From assembly GCA_022711405.1 (NCBI GenBank), contig JAKLFC010000014.1, positions 1-64,000 of the forward strand: a DNA stretch of 64,000 nt, given 5' to 3'. Source of the DNA: Bacteroidota bacterium. GTDB lineage: Bacteria; Bacteroidota; Bacteroidia; Bacteroidales; JAGONC01. Shown piece by piece: positions 16,163 to 25,307 of this stretch (the first letter of the stretch is position 1; each line of letters starts with the position of its first letter). A program made the position numbers and the translations under genes. The notes beneath the pieces are model-generated. The model ran no database searches and had not been told where the DNA came from. It worked only from the letters and a program-made list of their open reading frames with translations.

Positions 16163-17671
16163 ATGATAAAAAAAGTACTTGTTGCCAACCGGGGAGAGAT
16201 TGCTGTCAGGGTGATGAGGTCTTGCCGGGAGATGGATATTCGTTCTGTGGCTGTTTTTTCAGAAGCCGACCGTAAATCAATGCATGTCAGGTATGCCGAT
16301 GAAGCATACTGCATCGGCCCGCCTCCTTCTTCAGAGAGTTACCTTAATATTGACAGGATCATGGCCGCAGCAAATCGGTCGGGTGCCGATGCCATCCATC
16401 CGGGGTATGGTTTTTTATCGGAAAATGCTGACTTCTCTGATCGGTGCAGGAAAGAGGGGATCATCTTCATCGGCCCTTCCCCCGAATCCATCTCTACCAT
16501 GGGGGATAAGCTTACAGCGCGGAAAACAATGATCGCCAGCGGAGTACCTGTTGTTCCTGGAACATCCGAAGAGATCAGGGACGCAAAGGATGCCAAACGT
16601 ATCGCCCGGCAGCTCGGGCTGCCGGTCATGATAAAGGCTTCCGCAGGAGGCGGGGGAAAGGGAATGCGACTGGTACACTATGAAAACGACCTCATCGCGG
16701 CTGTACGCGCTGCAAAGTCAGAGGCCAGGGCAGCCTTTGGTGACGATACCATCTACCTCGAGAAATATATCAACAATCCACACCATATCGAATTCCAGAT
16801 CCTGGCCGACTCGTTCGGCAATACGATTCACCTTTTTGAACGTGAATGTTCCATCCAGCGCCGTCATCAGAAAGTGGTGGAGGAAACCCCATCCCCTCTC
16901 ATGAATCCCCGGATCAGGGAAGAAATGGGCCTCCATGCCATCGCAGCAGCCAAAGCGGTCAACTACCAGGGTGCCGGCACCATCGAATTTATTGTCGACG
17001 ATGACCTGCATTACTTTTTCCTGGAAATGAACACACGCCTTCAGGTTGAACACCCGATCACCGAAAGAGTGGTCAGCGTCGACCTGGTGAAGGAACAGAT
17101 CAGGATAGCCAACGGAGAACCCCTTGCACTCAAACAGGATGAGATACGACAGAACGGACATGCCATCGAATGCCGTATCTATGCCGAAGATCCGGATAAT
17201 AATTTCATGCCCAGCCCGGGTGTGATCCGGCATATGACAGAACCTCTTGGCCTGGGCATACGCCACGATGGATATGTGTATGAAGGATACGAGATACCGC
17301 ACTATTATGATCCCCTGATATCCAAACTGATCGTTTGGGGAACGACCCGTGACGAAGCCATCCGGCGGATGCGCAGAGCACTGCTGGCCTATAAGATCAC
17401 GGGCATCAAAACCACCATCAAGTTCCTCGAACGGATCATGGATAATACCGATTTTAAGAACGGAAAATACACGACCCACTTTATTGAAGATCACAAGAAG
17501 GAATTGCTGGAAACCGAGCGATGCGACCTTCAATGCGAGGATGTGGCCATCATCACGGCCTTCATCGATTATATGACAAAACTGAAGAAGGTAAGCCTGA
17601 ATCCCCCGACGGTGAAAGCTTCCAGCAAATGGAAGGATTTCGGCCGGCGTAAGGGAATTCAGAGACTTTGA
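16163..17671 (+). CDS. accC: Biotin carboxylase subunit of acyl-CoA carboxylase
   Basis: 502 residues. It carboxylates the biotin of the carrier protein using ATP and bicarbonate. The N-terminus KKVLVANRGEIAVRV is the biotin carboxylase start, the ATP-grasp glycine loop is KASAGGGGKGMRLV, the catalytic region includes MNTRLQVEHPITE, and the C-terminal biotin carboxylase domain has HAIECRIYAEDP. It is about 50 residues longer than E. coli AccC, as is common for the Bacteroidota three-subunit carboxylase. The carrier and carboxyltransferase genes follow on the same strand. The accC symbol describes the subunit type; the acyl-CoA substrate (acetyl or propionyl) is set by the beta subunit. Confidence 0.93.
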   Translation: MIKKVLVANRGEIAVRVMRSCREMDIRSVAVFSEADRKSMHVRYADEAYCIGPPPSSESYLNIDRIMAAANRSGADAIHPGYGFLSENADFSDRCRKEGIIFIGPSPESISTMGDKLTARKTMIASGVPVVPGTSEEIRDAKDAKRIARQLGLPVMIKASAGGGGKGMRLVHYENDLIAAVRAAKSEARAAFGDDTIYLEKYINNPHHIEFQILADSFGNTIHLFERECSIQRRHQKVVEETPSPLMNPRIREEMGLHAIAAAKAVNYQGAGTIEFIVDDDLHYFFLEMNTRLQVEHPITERVVSVDLVKEQIRIANGEPLALKQDEIRQNGHAIECRIYAEDPDNNFMPSPGVIRHMTEPLGLGIRHDGYVYEGYEIPHYYDPLISKLIVWGTTRDEAIRRMRRALLAYKITGIKTTIKFLERIMDNTDFKNGKYTTHFIEDHKKELLETERCDLQCEDVAIITAFIDYMTKLKKVSLNPPTVKASSKWKDFGRRKGIQRL

Positions 17672-17704
17672 CCTGATTGTAATGACCTTAATCCACCCTC
17701 ATCT

Positions 17705-18214
17705 ATGCCCTATGAAGTGAACCTTGGTAAACGTTCTGCTACCGTCGAACTTATCTATCAGGAAGGGAATCAGATAAAAATTGCAGTGGATGATAAGATC
17801 TATGAGCTTGACCTGGTCATGGTCGAAGAAGGTATCTACTCCATCCTGCTGAACAACCGTTCCTATAATCTTGAGCTGATCCGTAACGGAGCAGGCAGGA
17901 AATATACGGTAAACACATACCTGAGATCCTATGAAGTCGAAATCGTGGACGCTGAGACAAAATACCTCCGAAGCAGGGAAAAAAGCCAGTTTGGTGAGGC
18001 AGGAAACCGTATCTTCTCACCTATGCCCGGTAAGGTGGTGAGCATACCGGTCAAAGTGGGATTCCGTGTCAAACAGGGCCAAACCCTGATCATCGTTTCG
18101 GCCATGAAGATGGAAAGTGAATTCAAGGCAAAAAAGGACGGTGTGGTAAAAAATATCCTGGTGAAGGAAGGGGCAACGGTAGACGGTAACCAGACGCTGA
18201 TACTGCTGGAATAG
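17705..18214 (+). CDS. Biotin carboxyl carrier protein of acyl-CoA carboxylase
   Basis: 169 residues. The C-terminal 70 residues form a biotinyl/lipoyl domain with the target lysine in VSAMKMESE (AMKM motif) and PMPGKVVSIPVKVG upstream of it. The N-terminal 95 residues are a beta-rich extension seen in carrier subunits of biotin-dependent decarboxylases and propionyl-CoA carboxylases. It lies 33 bases after accC and 83 bases before the beta subunit; the second gap is filled by a repeat with inverted symmetry. It would shuttle carboxybiotin between the two catalytic subunits. Confidence 0.9.
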   Translation: MPYEVNLGKRSATVELIYQEGNQIKIAVDDKIYELDLVMVEEGIYSILLNNRSYNLELIRNGAGRKYTVNTYLRSYEVEIVDAETKYLRSREKSQFGEAGNRIFSPMPGKVVSIPVKVGFRVKQGQTLIIVSAMKMESEFKAKKDGVVKNILVKEGATVDGNQTLILLE

Positions 18215-18284
18215 CTTCAGGTTTCAAGTTTCAGGTTTCAGGTTAATTTAAAACCTGTAACCTGCAGCCTGCAACCTGCAACCT
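18215..18284. repeat. Intra-operon 7-bp tandem repeats in inverted orientation
   Basis: The left half (18215-18244) is built from GTTTCAG/GGTTTCA units and the right half (18252-18284) from AACCTGC units, each with a 7-base period. The halves are imperfect reverse complements across a short AT-rich centre, so the transcript can form a long imperfect hairpin between the carrier and carboxyltransferase genes. Confidence 0.75.
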
Positions 18285-18297
18285 AAAAACGAACCTT

Positions 18298-19836
18298 ATG
18301 TCATCCCACGAAGAAAAATACAAACAGCTCGAGATCCGGAACATCCTCGCTGAACAGGGTGGGGGAAAAGAACGGATCGACAAACAGCACCAGGCTGGAC
18401 GAAAAACGGCCAGAGAAAGGATCCATGATTTACTGGATCCCGGCACTTTTGTGGAGATGGATAAATTTGTTACACATCGTGCCACAGATTTTGGAATGGA
18501 TAAGAACAAGATACTGGGGGATGGAGTTGTATCCGGTTATGGAAAGATCGACGGACGGCTGGTATTTGTCTTTGCACAGGACTTTACGGTTTTTGGCGGT
18601 ACACTCAGCAGTGCCAATGCCGATAAGATCGTCAAGGTTGTACAGCATGCCATGAAAATGGGAGCTCCGGTGATAGGTCTCAACGATTCAGGCGGCGCCC
18701 GGATACAGGAAGGAGTGGAAAGCCTCGGGGGATATGCTGATATTTTCTATCTCAATGTGATGGGATCCGGGGTGATCCCCCAGATCTCCGCTGTCCTGGG
18801 GCCCTGCGCCGGCGGAGCCGTTTATTCTCCCGCCATGACGGATTTCATTTTTATGGTGAAGGATTCCAGTTACATGTTCGTCACCGGCCCTGATGTGATC
18901 AAAGCTGTCACCCATGAGGAGGTGACCAAGGATGAACTGGGCGGTGCCATGACCCATAATACCAAAAGCGGTGTGGCTCATTTTGTGGCCGAGAACGATG
19001 AACAATGCATGATGATGATCCGCGAGCTGATGACATTCCTGCCCTCCAACAACATTGAAGATCCTCCCCTGAAACCATGCACCGACGATATACACCGTGA
19101 GGATGAGCGCCTCCAGAAATTCATCCCTGTCGACGCCAAAACGCCCTACGACATGAAGGAGATCATCAAGACCGTGGTGGATGATTATCATTTTTTTGAG
19201 GTCATGCCGTATTACGCCCAGAATATCATCATTGGATTTGCCCGGCTGGGAGGACGCCCTGTGGGTATCGTGGCCAACCAGCCCGAGAACCTGGCAGGCG
19301 TCCTGGATATTAACTCCTCCGTCAAGGGTGCGAGGTTTGTCAGGTTCTGCGATGCATTCAACATCCCCCTGATCACTTTTGTGGATGTGCCTGGCTTCCT
19401 CCCGGGAACAGCACAGGAGTTCGGTGGCATCATCAAACACGGTTCGAAATTGCTGTACGCCTTCTGCGAAGCCACGGTCCCCAAGATCACCGTCATCACC
19501 CGGAAAGCTTATGGGGGAGCCTATGACGTTATGTCAAGCAAGCACATCGGGGCTGATGTGAACTTTGCGTTCCCTTCGGCTGAGATTGCTGTGATGGGAC
19601 CGGAAGGAGCCGTGAACATCATCTTCCGTGACCGCCTCTCCGATGAAGAAAAGGCTGCTGCTGTCGACGATTACAAGAAAACCTTCGCAAGCCCCTATAA
19701 AGCTGCTGAACTCGGCTATATCGATGAGATCATCCTTCCCCGGCAAACCCGGTTCAAACTCATCCAGGCCCTGGAAATGACACAGAATAAAAACAAGTCC
19801 AATCCCCCGAAAAAGCATGGGAACATCCCGTTATAG
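18298..19836 (+). CDS. Acyl-CoA carboxylase beta (carboxyltransferase) subunit, probably propionyl-CoA type
   Basis: 512 residues, the usual length of PccB/MmdA-type carboxyltransferases. The N-half shows [34 protein letters not shown] and [12 protein letters not shown] (oxyanion-hole glycines). The C-half shows [23 protein letters not shown] [14 protein letters not shown] and the late PEGAVNIIF motif. It moves the carboxyl group from carboxybiotin to an acyl-CoA. With the biotin carboxylase and carrier genes upstream this is a complete three-subunit enzyme. Propionyl-CoA is the more likely substrate from family resemblance, but acetyl-CoA or methylmalonyl-CoA decarboxylation cannot be excluded from sequence. 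Confidence 0.9.
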   Translation: MSSHEEKYKQLEIRNILAEQGGGKERIDKQHQAGRKTARERIHDLLDPGTFVEMDKFVTHRATDFGMDKNKILGDGVVSGYGKIDGRLVFVFAQDFTVFGGTLSSANADKIVKVVQHAMKMGAPVIGLNDSGGARIQEGVESLGGYADIFYLNVMGSGVIPQISAVLGPCAGGAVYSPAMTDFIFMVKDSSYMFVTGPDVIKAVTHEEVTKDELGGAMTHNTKSGVAHFVAENDEQCMMMIRELMTFLPSNNIEDPPLKPCTDDIHREDERLQKFIPVDAKTPYDMKEIIKTVVDDYHFFEVMPYYAQNIIIGFARLGGRPVGIVANQPENLAGVLDINSSVKGARFVRFCDAFNIPLITFVDVPGFLPGTAQEFGGIIKHGSKLLYAFCEATVPKITVITRKAYGGAYDVMSSKHIGADVNFAFPSAEIAVMGPEGAVNIIFRDRLSDEEKAAAVDDYKKTFASPYKAAELGYIDEIILPRQTRFKLIQALEMTQNKNKSNPPKKHGNIPL

Positions 19837-19928
19837 GAAATGAGAGAGGAGAAAGGAGAAAGGAGAGAGGAGAAATAATTAGTAAGAATCTCTCCTCTCT
19901 CCTCTCTCCTCTCTCATTTCTCCTCTCA
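19837..19928. repeat. TCTCCTC heptamer arrays forming a long hairpin after the carboxylase operon
   Basis: A purine-rich left arm (GAGAGGAGAAAGG units, 19837-19875) faces a pyrimidine-rich right arm (TCTCCTC units, 19889-19928) across a short AT-rich loop. The outer GAAATGAGAGAGGAG and CTCCTCTCTCATTTC segments are exact complements. There is no T-run of the usual terminator type, so a termination or mRNA-end role is only plausible. Confidence 0.8.
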
Positions 19929-19940
19929 ACAAAAGATTCT

Positions 19941-21128
19941 ATGCGCAACATAAGCTTATTTCTTGGCAAAATCATTATCTATCTGTTAATAACCCTGATC
20001 GGGCTCCTGATCCTCCACTACCTGACCTGCCCTGTCTTTGAATTTGCAGAACCAGCCCCCTTTTCAGGCAGGCATCTTTACAATCCCTATCAGAATATCG
20101 ATTCCATGGTGTGGCGAAAAGGTAATTTCCAGGTCCAGTCAAAAGCCTGGGGCGGAATCACGGATGGCCGGAAAAATTCAAACGAACTGATCTATGACGT
20201 ATATAAACAACTTGGATATGATATCATCGCAATATCCGATTATCAGAAGATCAATACCTTTGGCTCCGCTCAGCCGGGATATCTGCCCGTGTACGAACAT
20301 GGCTGGGGGATTGAAAAGAACCACCATGTGGTGATTGGAGCCAGAAATGTTATATGGAATGACTATCCGCTCTTCCAGAACCTTCATCACAAGCAGCATA
20401 TCCTGAATATGCTCCGTGAATCCAGCGAACTGGTCTACATTGCCCATCCCAACTTTACCAAAAACTATCCGGCAGAGGAGATGAAGTGGCTGTCTGGTTA
20501 CACTGGAATAGAGGTGCTGAATGGATTTCGCAGGTCGGTCGGACACTGGGATACTGCACTCTCAGCAGGCCGGTATGTCACCATTCTTGCAAATGATGAT
20601 GCACATGACGTTTCCAATCCGGATGAAGTCGGGCAATTCTGCACCTTTATCCATTCACCAGGTATGATTTCCGGGGAAATTATCCAATCCATGAAAAGGG
20701 GTAGCTGCTACGGTGCCGACATTCCGCGCCCGCTGGGAGAAACCATGGAACAAAAGGCTCTGAGGCATGAGCGTCTCCCGAAGCTTCAGGGAGTCAGGCT
20801 GAAGGCAGATACGCTGTTTGTGGAAGTGGATTCGACGGCGGCTGAATTCAGGTTCATCGGTCAGGGCGGGATCGTTCGAACCAGGCTGGCCAACACATCC
20901 GCCGCAGTCTATGTGATACAACCTTCAGATACATACATTCGTACGGAGGTCGCTTACCCCGATGGTACCACGCTTTACCTGAATCCCGTGGCACGGTATG
21001 ACGAAAATATCCCGTCAAATCCTCCTGCATTCAGCGTCGATCAGCAAACAACCTGGCTTCGCCGTGGTCTGACCCTCTCCGGCCTGATATTATTATGGTT
21101 CCTCTACAGAAAAAGGAGATCATCATAA
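19941..21128 (+). CDS. Membrane-anchored PHP-like phosphoesterase homologue with altered metal motifs
   Basis: 395 residues. An N-terminal hydrophobic segment (7-29) anchors the protein, and a second one lies near the C-terminus (SGLILLWFLY). The body resembles PHP (polymerase and histidinol phosphatase) hydrolases: order of DGRKNSNELI, GYDIIAISD, YIAHPNF (169-170 HP) and ILANDDAHD (219-223). The first metal motif, normally H-x-H, reads Q-V-Q at 64-66, and the usual DH of the second reads DY at 100-101. The protein is flanked by two TCTCCTC arrays and is convergent with fumC. Activity is uncertain; it may be a non-canonical or inactive PHP fold acting at the inner membrane. Confidence 0.6.
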   Translation: MRNISLFLGKIIIYLLITLIGLLILHYLTCPVFEFAEPAPFSGRHLYNPYQNIDSMVWRKGNFQVQSKAWGGITDGRKNSNELIYDVYKQLGYDIIAISDYQKINTFGSAQPGYLPVYEHGWGIEKNHHVVIGARNVIWNDYPLFQNLHHKQHILNMLRESSELVYIAHPNFTKNYPAEEMKWLSGYTGIEVLNGFRRSVGHWDTALSAGRYVTILANDDAHDVSNPDEVGQFCTFIHSPGMISGEIIQSMKRGSCYGADIPRPLGETMEQKALRHERLPKLQGVRLKADTLFVEVDSTAAEFRFIGQGGIVRTRLANTSAAVYVIQPSDTYIRTEVAYPDGTTLYLNPVARYDENIPSNPPAFSVDQQTTWLRRGLTLSGLILLWFLYRKRRSS

Positions 21129-21135
21129 AATTCTT

Positions 21136-21154
21136 TCTCCTCTCTCCTCTCTCA
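21136..21154. repeat. TCTCCTC heptamer array at the fumC 3' end
   Basis: About 2.5 TCTCCTC units lie between the PHP-like gene and fumC. The fumC stop codon (minus-strand TGA, 21152-21154) is part of the array edge. Confidence 0.75.
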
Positions 21155-22534
21155 TATCATCTTCCTGGGATCCACCCACTCGTTGAACTGCTCCTCGGTC
21201 ACAAGTCCGAGTTCGAGTGCGGCTTCGCGCAGGGTCTTGTTCTCGGTGTGGGCTTTCTTGGCGATCTTTGCTGAATTGTCGTATCCAATGTGTGTATTCA
21301 GGGCAGTGACGAGCATCAGTGAGTTCTCGAGGTTCTTTTGGATGTAGGGCATGTTGGGCTGGATGTCCACAACGCAGTGATCGGTAAAGGATACGCATGC
21401 ATCGCCCAGCAGCCGCGCTGATTGCAGCAGGTTGGCGATCATGACGGGTTTGAACACGTTGAGCTGGAAGTGCCCGTGTGTGCCTCCGATGTTGATGGCG
21501 ACGTCATTTCCAAGCACCTGTGCACAGACCATTGTCAGCGCCTCAGGCTGGGTGGGATTTACTTTTCCGGGCATGATCGAAGAGCCGGGTTCGTTGGCCG
21601 GAAGGATGATCTCGCTGTAACCGCAGCGCGGCCCGGAGGAAAGCAACCGTATATTGTTGGCAATATGCATCAGGCTTACGGCCAGTGTCTTCAGTGCTCC
21701 GGAGGTCTCCACCATCGCATCGTGGGCCGACAGGGCCTCAAATTTATTGGGTGCGGTGATGAACGGATGCCCCGATAGTTCAGCGATCTTTCGGGCGACA
21801 ACCTCAGCGTATCCCTTTGGCGTATTGATACCGGTTCCCACGGCTGTGCCGCCCAGGGCCAGCTCCTGGAGATGGGGCAACGTATTTTTCAGGGCTTTCA
21901 GTCCATGGTCCAGCTGTGAAGCGTACCCCGAAAATTCCTGCCCGAGGGTCAGCGGCGTCGCATCCATCAGGTGCGTGCGGCCAGTCTTGACAATGTTCCT
22001 GAATTCTTCCGACTTTCTGGCAAGCATATCACGCAACTTCTCCACACCAGGAATGGTAATTTCCACAACCATTTTATATCCGGCGATGTGCATGGCGGTC
22101 GGGAACGTGTCATTGGAAGACTGCGATTTGTTCACATCATCGTTGGGATGGATGAATCGCTGCCCCTCACCCAGTACACCTCCTTTCAGGACATGGGCTC
22201 TGTTGGCGACCACCTCGTTCACGTTCATGTTCGACTGTGTACCTGAGCCGGTTTGCCAGATGACAAGAGGAAAATGATCATCCAGCTTGCCTTCATAGAT
22301 CTCATCGCACACCTGGCAGATCACGTCCCTTTTCTCGGCCGGAAGCACTCCGAGGTCGAAATTGGCCAGGGCTGCTGCCTTTTTCAAGATGGCAAATGCC
22401 CTGATGATCTCAATGGGCATGGTGCCCGTTCCAATCTTAAAGTTGTCCTTTGACCGTTGTGTCTGTGCACCCCAGTACCTGTCGGAAGGAACCTCCACAG
22501 TTCCCATCGTGTCTTTTTCAGTTCTTGTCTTCAT
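21152..22534 (-). CDS. fumC: Class II fumarate hydratase
   Basis: 460 residues, full length for class II fumarase. It interconverts fumarate and malate in the TCA cycle or its reductive branch. Characteristic pieces are the start [11 protein letters not shown] with [40 protein letters not shown] and the catalytic-loop [16 protein letters not shown]. It is the last gene of a minus-strand group with prfB, recX, mdh and maeB. Upstream, between it and prfB, are two tandem arrays that begin only 15 bases before the start codon, so normal promoter sequence is not obvious and read-through from prfB is likely. Confidence 0.96.
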   Translation of the reverse strand: MKTRTEKDTMGTVEVPSDRYWGAQTQRSKDNFKIGTGTMPIEIIRAFAILKKAAALANFDLGVLPAEKRDVICQVCDEIYEGKLDDHFPLVIWQTGSGTQSNMNVNEVVANRAHVLKGGVLGEGQRFIHPNDDVNKSQSSNDTFPTAMHIAGYKMVVEITIPGVEKLRDMLARKSEEFRNIVKTGRTHLMDATPLTLGQEFSGYASQLDHGLKALKNTLPHLQELALGGTAVGTGINTPKGYAEVVARKIAELSGHPFITAPNKFEALSAHDAMVETSGALKTLAVSLMHIANNIRLLSSGPRCGYSEIILPANEPGSSIMPGKVNPTQPEALTMVCAQVLGNDVAINIGGTHGHFQLNVFKPVMIANLLQSARLLGDACVSFTDHCVVDIQPNMPYIQKNLENSLMLVTALNTHIGYDNSAKIAKKAHTENKTLREAALELGLVTEEQFNEWVDPRKMI

Positions 22535-22548
22535 GATAATTCCTGATT

Positions 22549-22623
22549 CAATTGTTAAATTGTTAAATTGTTAAATTGTCAAATTGTCAAATTGTTAAAT
22601 TGTTCTATTGTTCTATTGTTCAT
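22549..22623. repeat. ATTGTTAA 8-bp tandem array upstream of fumC
   Basis: Eight to nine direct copies of an 8-base unit ATTGTTAA, drifting to ATTGTCAA and ATTGTTCT. The array occupies the fumC leader region on the minus strand. It is AT-rich and could be unstable by slippage. Confidence 0.85.
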
Positions 22624-22675
22624 TGCTGACTGCTGACTGCTGACTGCTGATCCTGATTTCGCTTCGCTCATCAGG
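22624..22675. repeat. TGCTGAC 7-bp tandem array and inverted repeat after prfB
   Basis: Three and a half direct TGCTGAC units (22624-22650) are followed by an inverted repeat CCTGAT (22652-22657) and ATCAGG (22670-22675) around a TTCGCTTCGCTC loop. The hairpin lies 18 bases past the prfB stop and lacks a T-run. Confidence 0.75.
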
Positions 22676-22693
22676 AAAGGCTTGCCAACCGCC

Positions 22694-23771
22694 TCAGAAC
22701 TCCATCAGGTACGCCTTGATGAACCCGTCAATCTCCCCGTCCATCACTGCCTGCACATTTCCTGTTTCGTAACCGGTCCGCAGATCCTTCACCAGTTTGT
22801 AGGGCTGCATCACGTAGCTCCTGATCTGTGAGCCCCATTCAATTTTCTTCTTGGATCCTTCGATTTTGGCCTGTTCTTCTTTTTTCTTCCTCAGTTCAAC
22901 CTCGTACAGCTGCGACCGCAGCATTTGCAGGGCTTTGTCCTTGTTCTGAAGCTGTGAGCGGGTTTCCTGGCATTCGATGATGATGCCGCTCTTGTGCCTG
23001 AGCCTGACGGCGGTTTCCACCTTGTTCACATTTTGCCCTCCCGGACCGCTTGAACGGAAAAAGTCCCAGGTGATATCGGCAGGATTGATGTCGATCTGAA
23101 TGTTGTCATCCACAACAGGGTAGGCGTAGACCGAGGCAAAAGAGGTATGCCGGCGGCTGTTGGCATCGAAGGGCGAGATCCTGACGAGCCTGTGGACACC
23201 ATTCTCTCCCTTGAGGTATCCATAGGCGAATTCCCCGTCAAATTCAAGGGAAACCGATTTCAGACCGGCTACATCGCCTTCCTGGTAATCCAGTTCCCTG
23301 ACCCTGTAATTATGCCGCTCCCCCCAGCGGATGTACATCCGCATGAGCATCTGTGCCCAGTCCTGACTTTCGGTTCCCCCTGCCCCGGGATTGATGGAGA
23401 CAATGGCGCTGAGCCGGTCTTCCTCCCCGCTCAGCATTTTCATGAATTCCATGTCGTCAATGGCTTTGAGACACATGGCATACTGATCGTCCATCTCTGC
23501 CTCTGTGCTTTCACCAGCTTCAAAGAATTCATAAATGACCATCAGGTCATCGAAGTGACCCCTGGTTCTGTCATAGGCAATCGTCCATTCTTTTTTATCC
23601 CGGATGGATTTTAAAACTCCTTCGGCTTTTTTGGGATCATCCCAGAAACCGGGTTCATGGGTCAGCTTTTCTTCTTCCCCGACCTGCTGTTTCCGCACAT
23701 CAATGTCAAAGATACCTCCTCAGGGCTTCCAGCCTCTTTTCCAGCTCTTTGATCTGTTCTATGGTTACCAT
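22694..23771 (-). CDS. prfB: Peptide chain release factor 2, made by programmed +1 frameshift
   Basis: The gene starts at ATG 23771 and reads MVTIEQIKELEKRLEALRRYL before an in-frame TGA at 23708-23706. Skipping one base continues as DIDVRKQQ and then 334 residues to the stop at 22694, giving about 358 residues in total, normal for RF2. The stop-codon recognition tripeptide SPF is in RISPFDANSRR and the catalytic GGQ in SSGPGGQNVNKVETAV. RF2 releases peptides at UGA and UAA; the frameshift at UGA adjusts RF2 to its own level. The gene follows recX by 25 bases on the same strand. The stop is regulatory, not damage. Confidence 0.96.
23705..23720 (-). promoter_or_regulatory. prfB: prfB programmed frameshift site
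   Basis: On the minus strand the site reads AGGAGGTATCTTTGAC: an internal Shine-Dalgarno-like AGGAGG, the slippery CTT codon, the UGA stop and a following C. Layout and spacing match the classical bacterial prfB signal. Ribosomes slip +1 from CUU to UUU when RF2 is scarce. Confidence 0.95.
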
Positions 23772-23796
23772 CGTTCCAGTTCCCTTTTAAATTAAA

Positions 23797-24282
23797 TTAT
23801 TTCTCCTCTCTCCTCTCAACCGCTTCCCACACCAGCTCCGACTCAAATCCTTTCCCCATGGCAAAGGTAGCCAATTTCTTTTTGGCGATCTCCGGATTTG
23901 TTTCATTCAGAGATGAAAAGCGCTGATGAATGATCTTTTTCAGGACAGCGAGGTAATCTTCCATTTCGATCGCATTCAGTCCGTTCCGGATCGCCTCCTC
24001 CGGGATATGAAAACGCATCAGTTCGATGGCTATTTTGACCTTACCCCATTTGTTGATCCGGAACTTACCCAGGGCAAACTCCCTGGCAAATCGTTGTTCA
24101 TTGATATAGTTCTCATCCTTTAAATACTGAAGGATGTCTTCCGCCTGGGAAGGTGTTGCGCCCCAGAATCTGAGCTTCTGCTTCACCTGCATGGTGCATT
24201 TTTCCTCCCTGGCACAATAGGACTTAGCCTTTTGAAGGAGTTCCTGGTACTTTTTGTCGTTATCAGGATTCATTTTCCTCAA
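23797..24282 (-). CDS. recX: RecX family regulatory protein
   Basis: 161 residues with the three-helix repeats of RecX: a CAREEKCTMQVKQKL start, YLKDENYINEQRFAREFA and the KWGKVKIAIEL motif. RecX binds RecA filaments and restrains recombination. The start overlaps the mdh 3' end by 20 bases (ATG 24273 would overlap by 11), indicating translational coupling with mdh. The last seven residues, VERREEK, are encoded by the TCTCCTC repeat at 23801-23820, so the C-terminus has probably been set by insertion or growth of that repeat. No recA is in the window. Confidence 0.88.
   Translation of the reverse strand: MRKMNPDNDKKYQELLQKAKSYCAREEKCTMQVKQKLRFWGATPSQAEDILQYLKDENYINEQRFAREFALGKFRINKWGKVKIAIELMRFHIPEEAIRNGLNAIEMEDYLAVLKKIIHQRFSSLNETNPEIAKKKLATFAMGKGFESELVWEAVERREEK
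23801..23818. repeat. TCTCCTC heptamer array inside the recX 3' end
   Basis: TTCTCCTCTCTCCTCTC is the same unit found after the carboxylase operon, at the fumC end and in thiL. Here it is coding on the minus strand (ERREEK). Confidence 0.75.
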
Positions 24283-25216
24283 ATAACTTCATCTCGTCCA
24301 ACACATCCATCACCTGCTTGACCGAGCTGGCCGATTCTATTAGCAGTGCCTTCTCCTCCTTGTTGAGCTCGATCTCAATGACACGGTCCACTCCGTGTTT
24401 ACCCAGCATTACGGGGACCCCCATGTAAATATCCTTTAATCCGTATTCTCCCTGCAGATAGGCACAGCATGGGAAAATCCTTTTCTGGTCGTCCACAATG
24501 GCCTCTACCATCTGCGCTGCGGCAGCGCCGGGGGCGTACCAGGCCGATGTCCCCAGCAATTCCACCACCTCTCCGCCACCTTTGCGGGTTCGGTCCACGA
24601 TCCGGTCAATGGTTTCGCGATCAAGCAACTGCTGAATGGGGATCCCGTTCACCGATGTGTAACGGGGCAACGGAACCATGTGATCTCCATGCCCGCCCAG
24701 CGACAGGGAGAGAATGTCCTTTGGCGACACATTCAATGCCTCCGCAACAAAGGCCCTGTAACGCCCTGTATCCAGGATGCCAGCCATCCCGAACACCCTT
24801 TGCGGAGGCTTGTTGGCAGCCTTGTAAGCGCAATAGGTCATCACGTCAAGGGGATTCGACACGACAATGATGATGGCTTCAGGAGAATATTTGACGACCT
24901 TCTGTGTTACCTCCTTGACAATGACCGCATTCGTCATGATGAGTTCATCGCGTGACATCCCCGGTTTTCGCGGTATTCCGGAAGTGATCACCACCACCCC
25001 CGAACCTTTTGTCCGGATATAGTCGTTGGTCACACCTATCACCCGTGTGTTGAAATTGTTGATGGAAGAGGTCTGCCAGATATCAAGCGCCTTCCCTTCT
25101 GCCACTCCCTTTTTGATATCCACCATGACCACCTCACGGGCAAGATCCTTGTGAGCAATCACATTGGCTACCGTGGCACCTACATTGCCGGCACCAATGA
25201 TGCTGATTTTATCCAT
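24263..25216 (-). CDS. mdh: Malate dehydrogenase (NAD-type, lactate/malate family)
   Basis: 317 residues. It oxidises malate to oxaloacetate with NAD. The Rossmann glycine motif is IGAGNVGATVA, the acidic residue after beta-2 (VVMVDIKKG) indicates NAD rather than NADP preference, the substrate arginines are in SGIPRKPGMSRDEL, and the catalytic His is in GGHGDHMVPL with NPLDVMTY before it. The GMAGILDTGRYRAF stretch fits the LDH-like malate dehydrogenases of Bacteroidota. It lies between maeB and recX, in line with the nearby fumC. Confidence 0.95.
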   Translation of the reverse strand: MDKISIIGAGNVGATVANVIAHKDLAREVVMVDIKKGVAEGKALDIWQTSSINNFNTRVIGVTNDYIRTKGSGVVVITSGIPRKPGMSRDELIMTNAVIVKEVTQKVVKYSPEAIIIVVSNPLDVMTYCAYKAANKPPQRVFGMAGILDTGRYRAFVAEALNVSPKDILSLSLGGHGDHMVPLPRYTSVNGIPIQQLLDRETIDRIVDRTRKGGGEVVELLGTSAWYAPGAAAAQMVEAIVDDQKRIFPCCAYLQGEYGLKDIYMGVPVMLGKHGVDRVIEIELNKEEKALLIESASSVKQVMDVLDEMKLFEENES

Positions 25217-25284
25217 AAAATAAGAGATTAAGGTTTGAAAGTACGGTTAAACGGACGTATCGTCCACCAGATCAAATGAATCAA

Positions 25285-25292
25285 CAAATATA
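25285..25292 (-). promoter_or_regulatory. Putative -7 promoter box upstream of mdh
   Basis: The minus strand reads TATATTTG, matching TAnnTTTG, about 70 bases before the mdh start in the 91-base gap after maeB. A -33 element at ideal spacing is not clear. Confidence 0.35.
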
Positions 25293-25307
25293 CATAAATT
25301 CATAGGA

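Noticed and set aside
22549..22675. CRISPR array
   Set aside because: Units of 7-8 bases are directly adjacent without spacers, and there are no cas genes.
23706..23708. prfB as a pseudogene because of an in-frame stop
   Set aside because: The stop is part of the classical frameshift signal and all functional motifs follow in the +1 frame.
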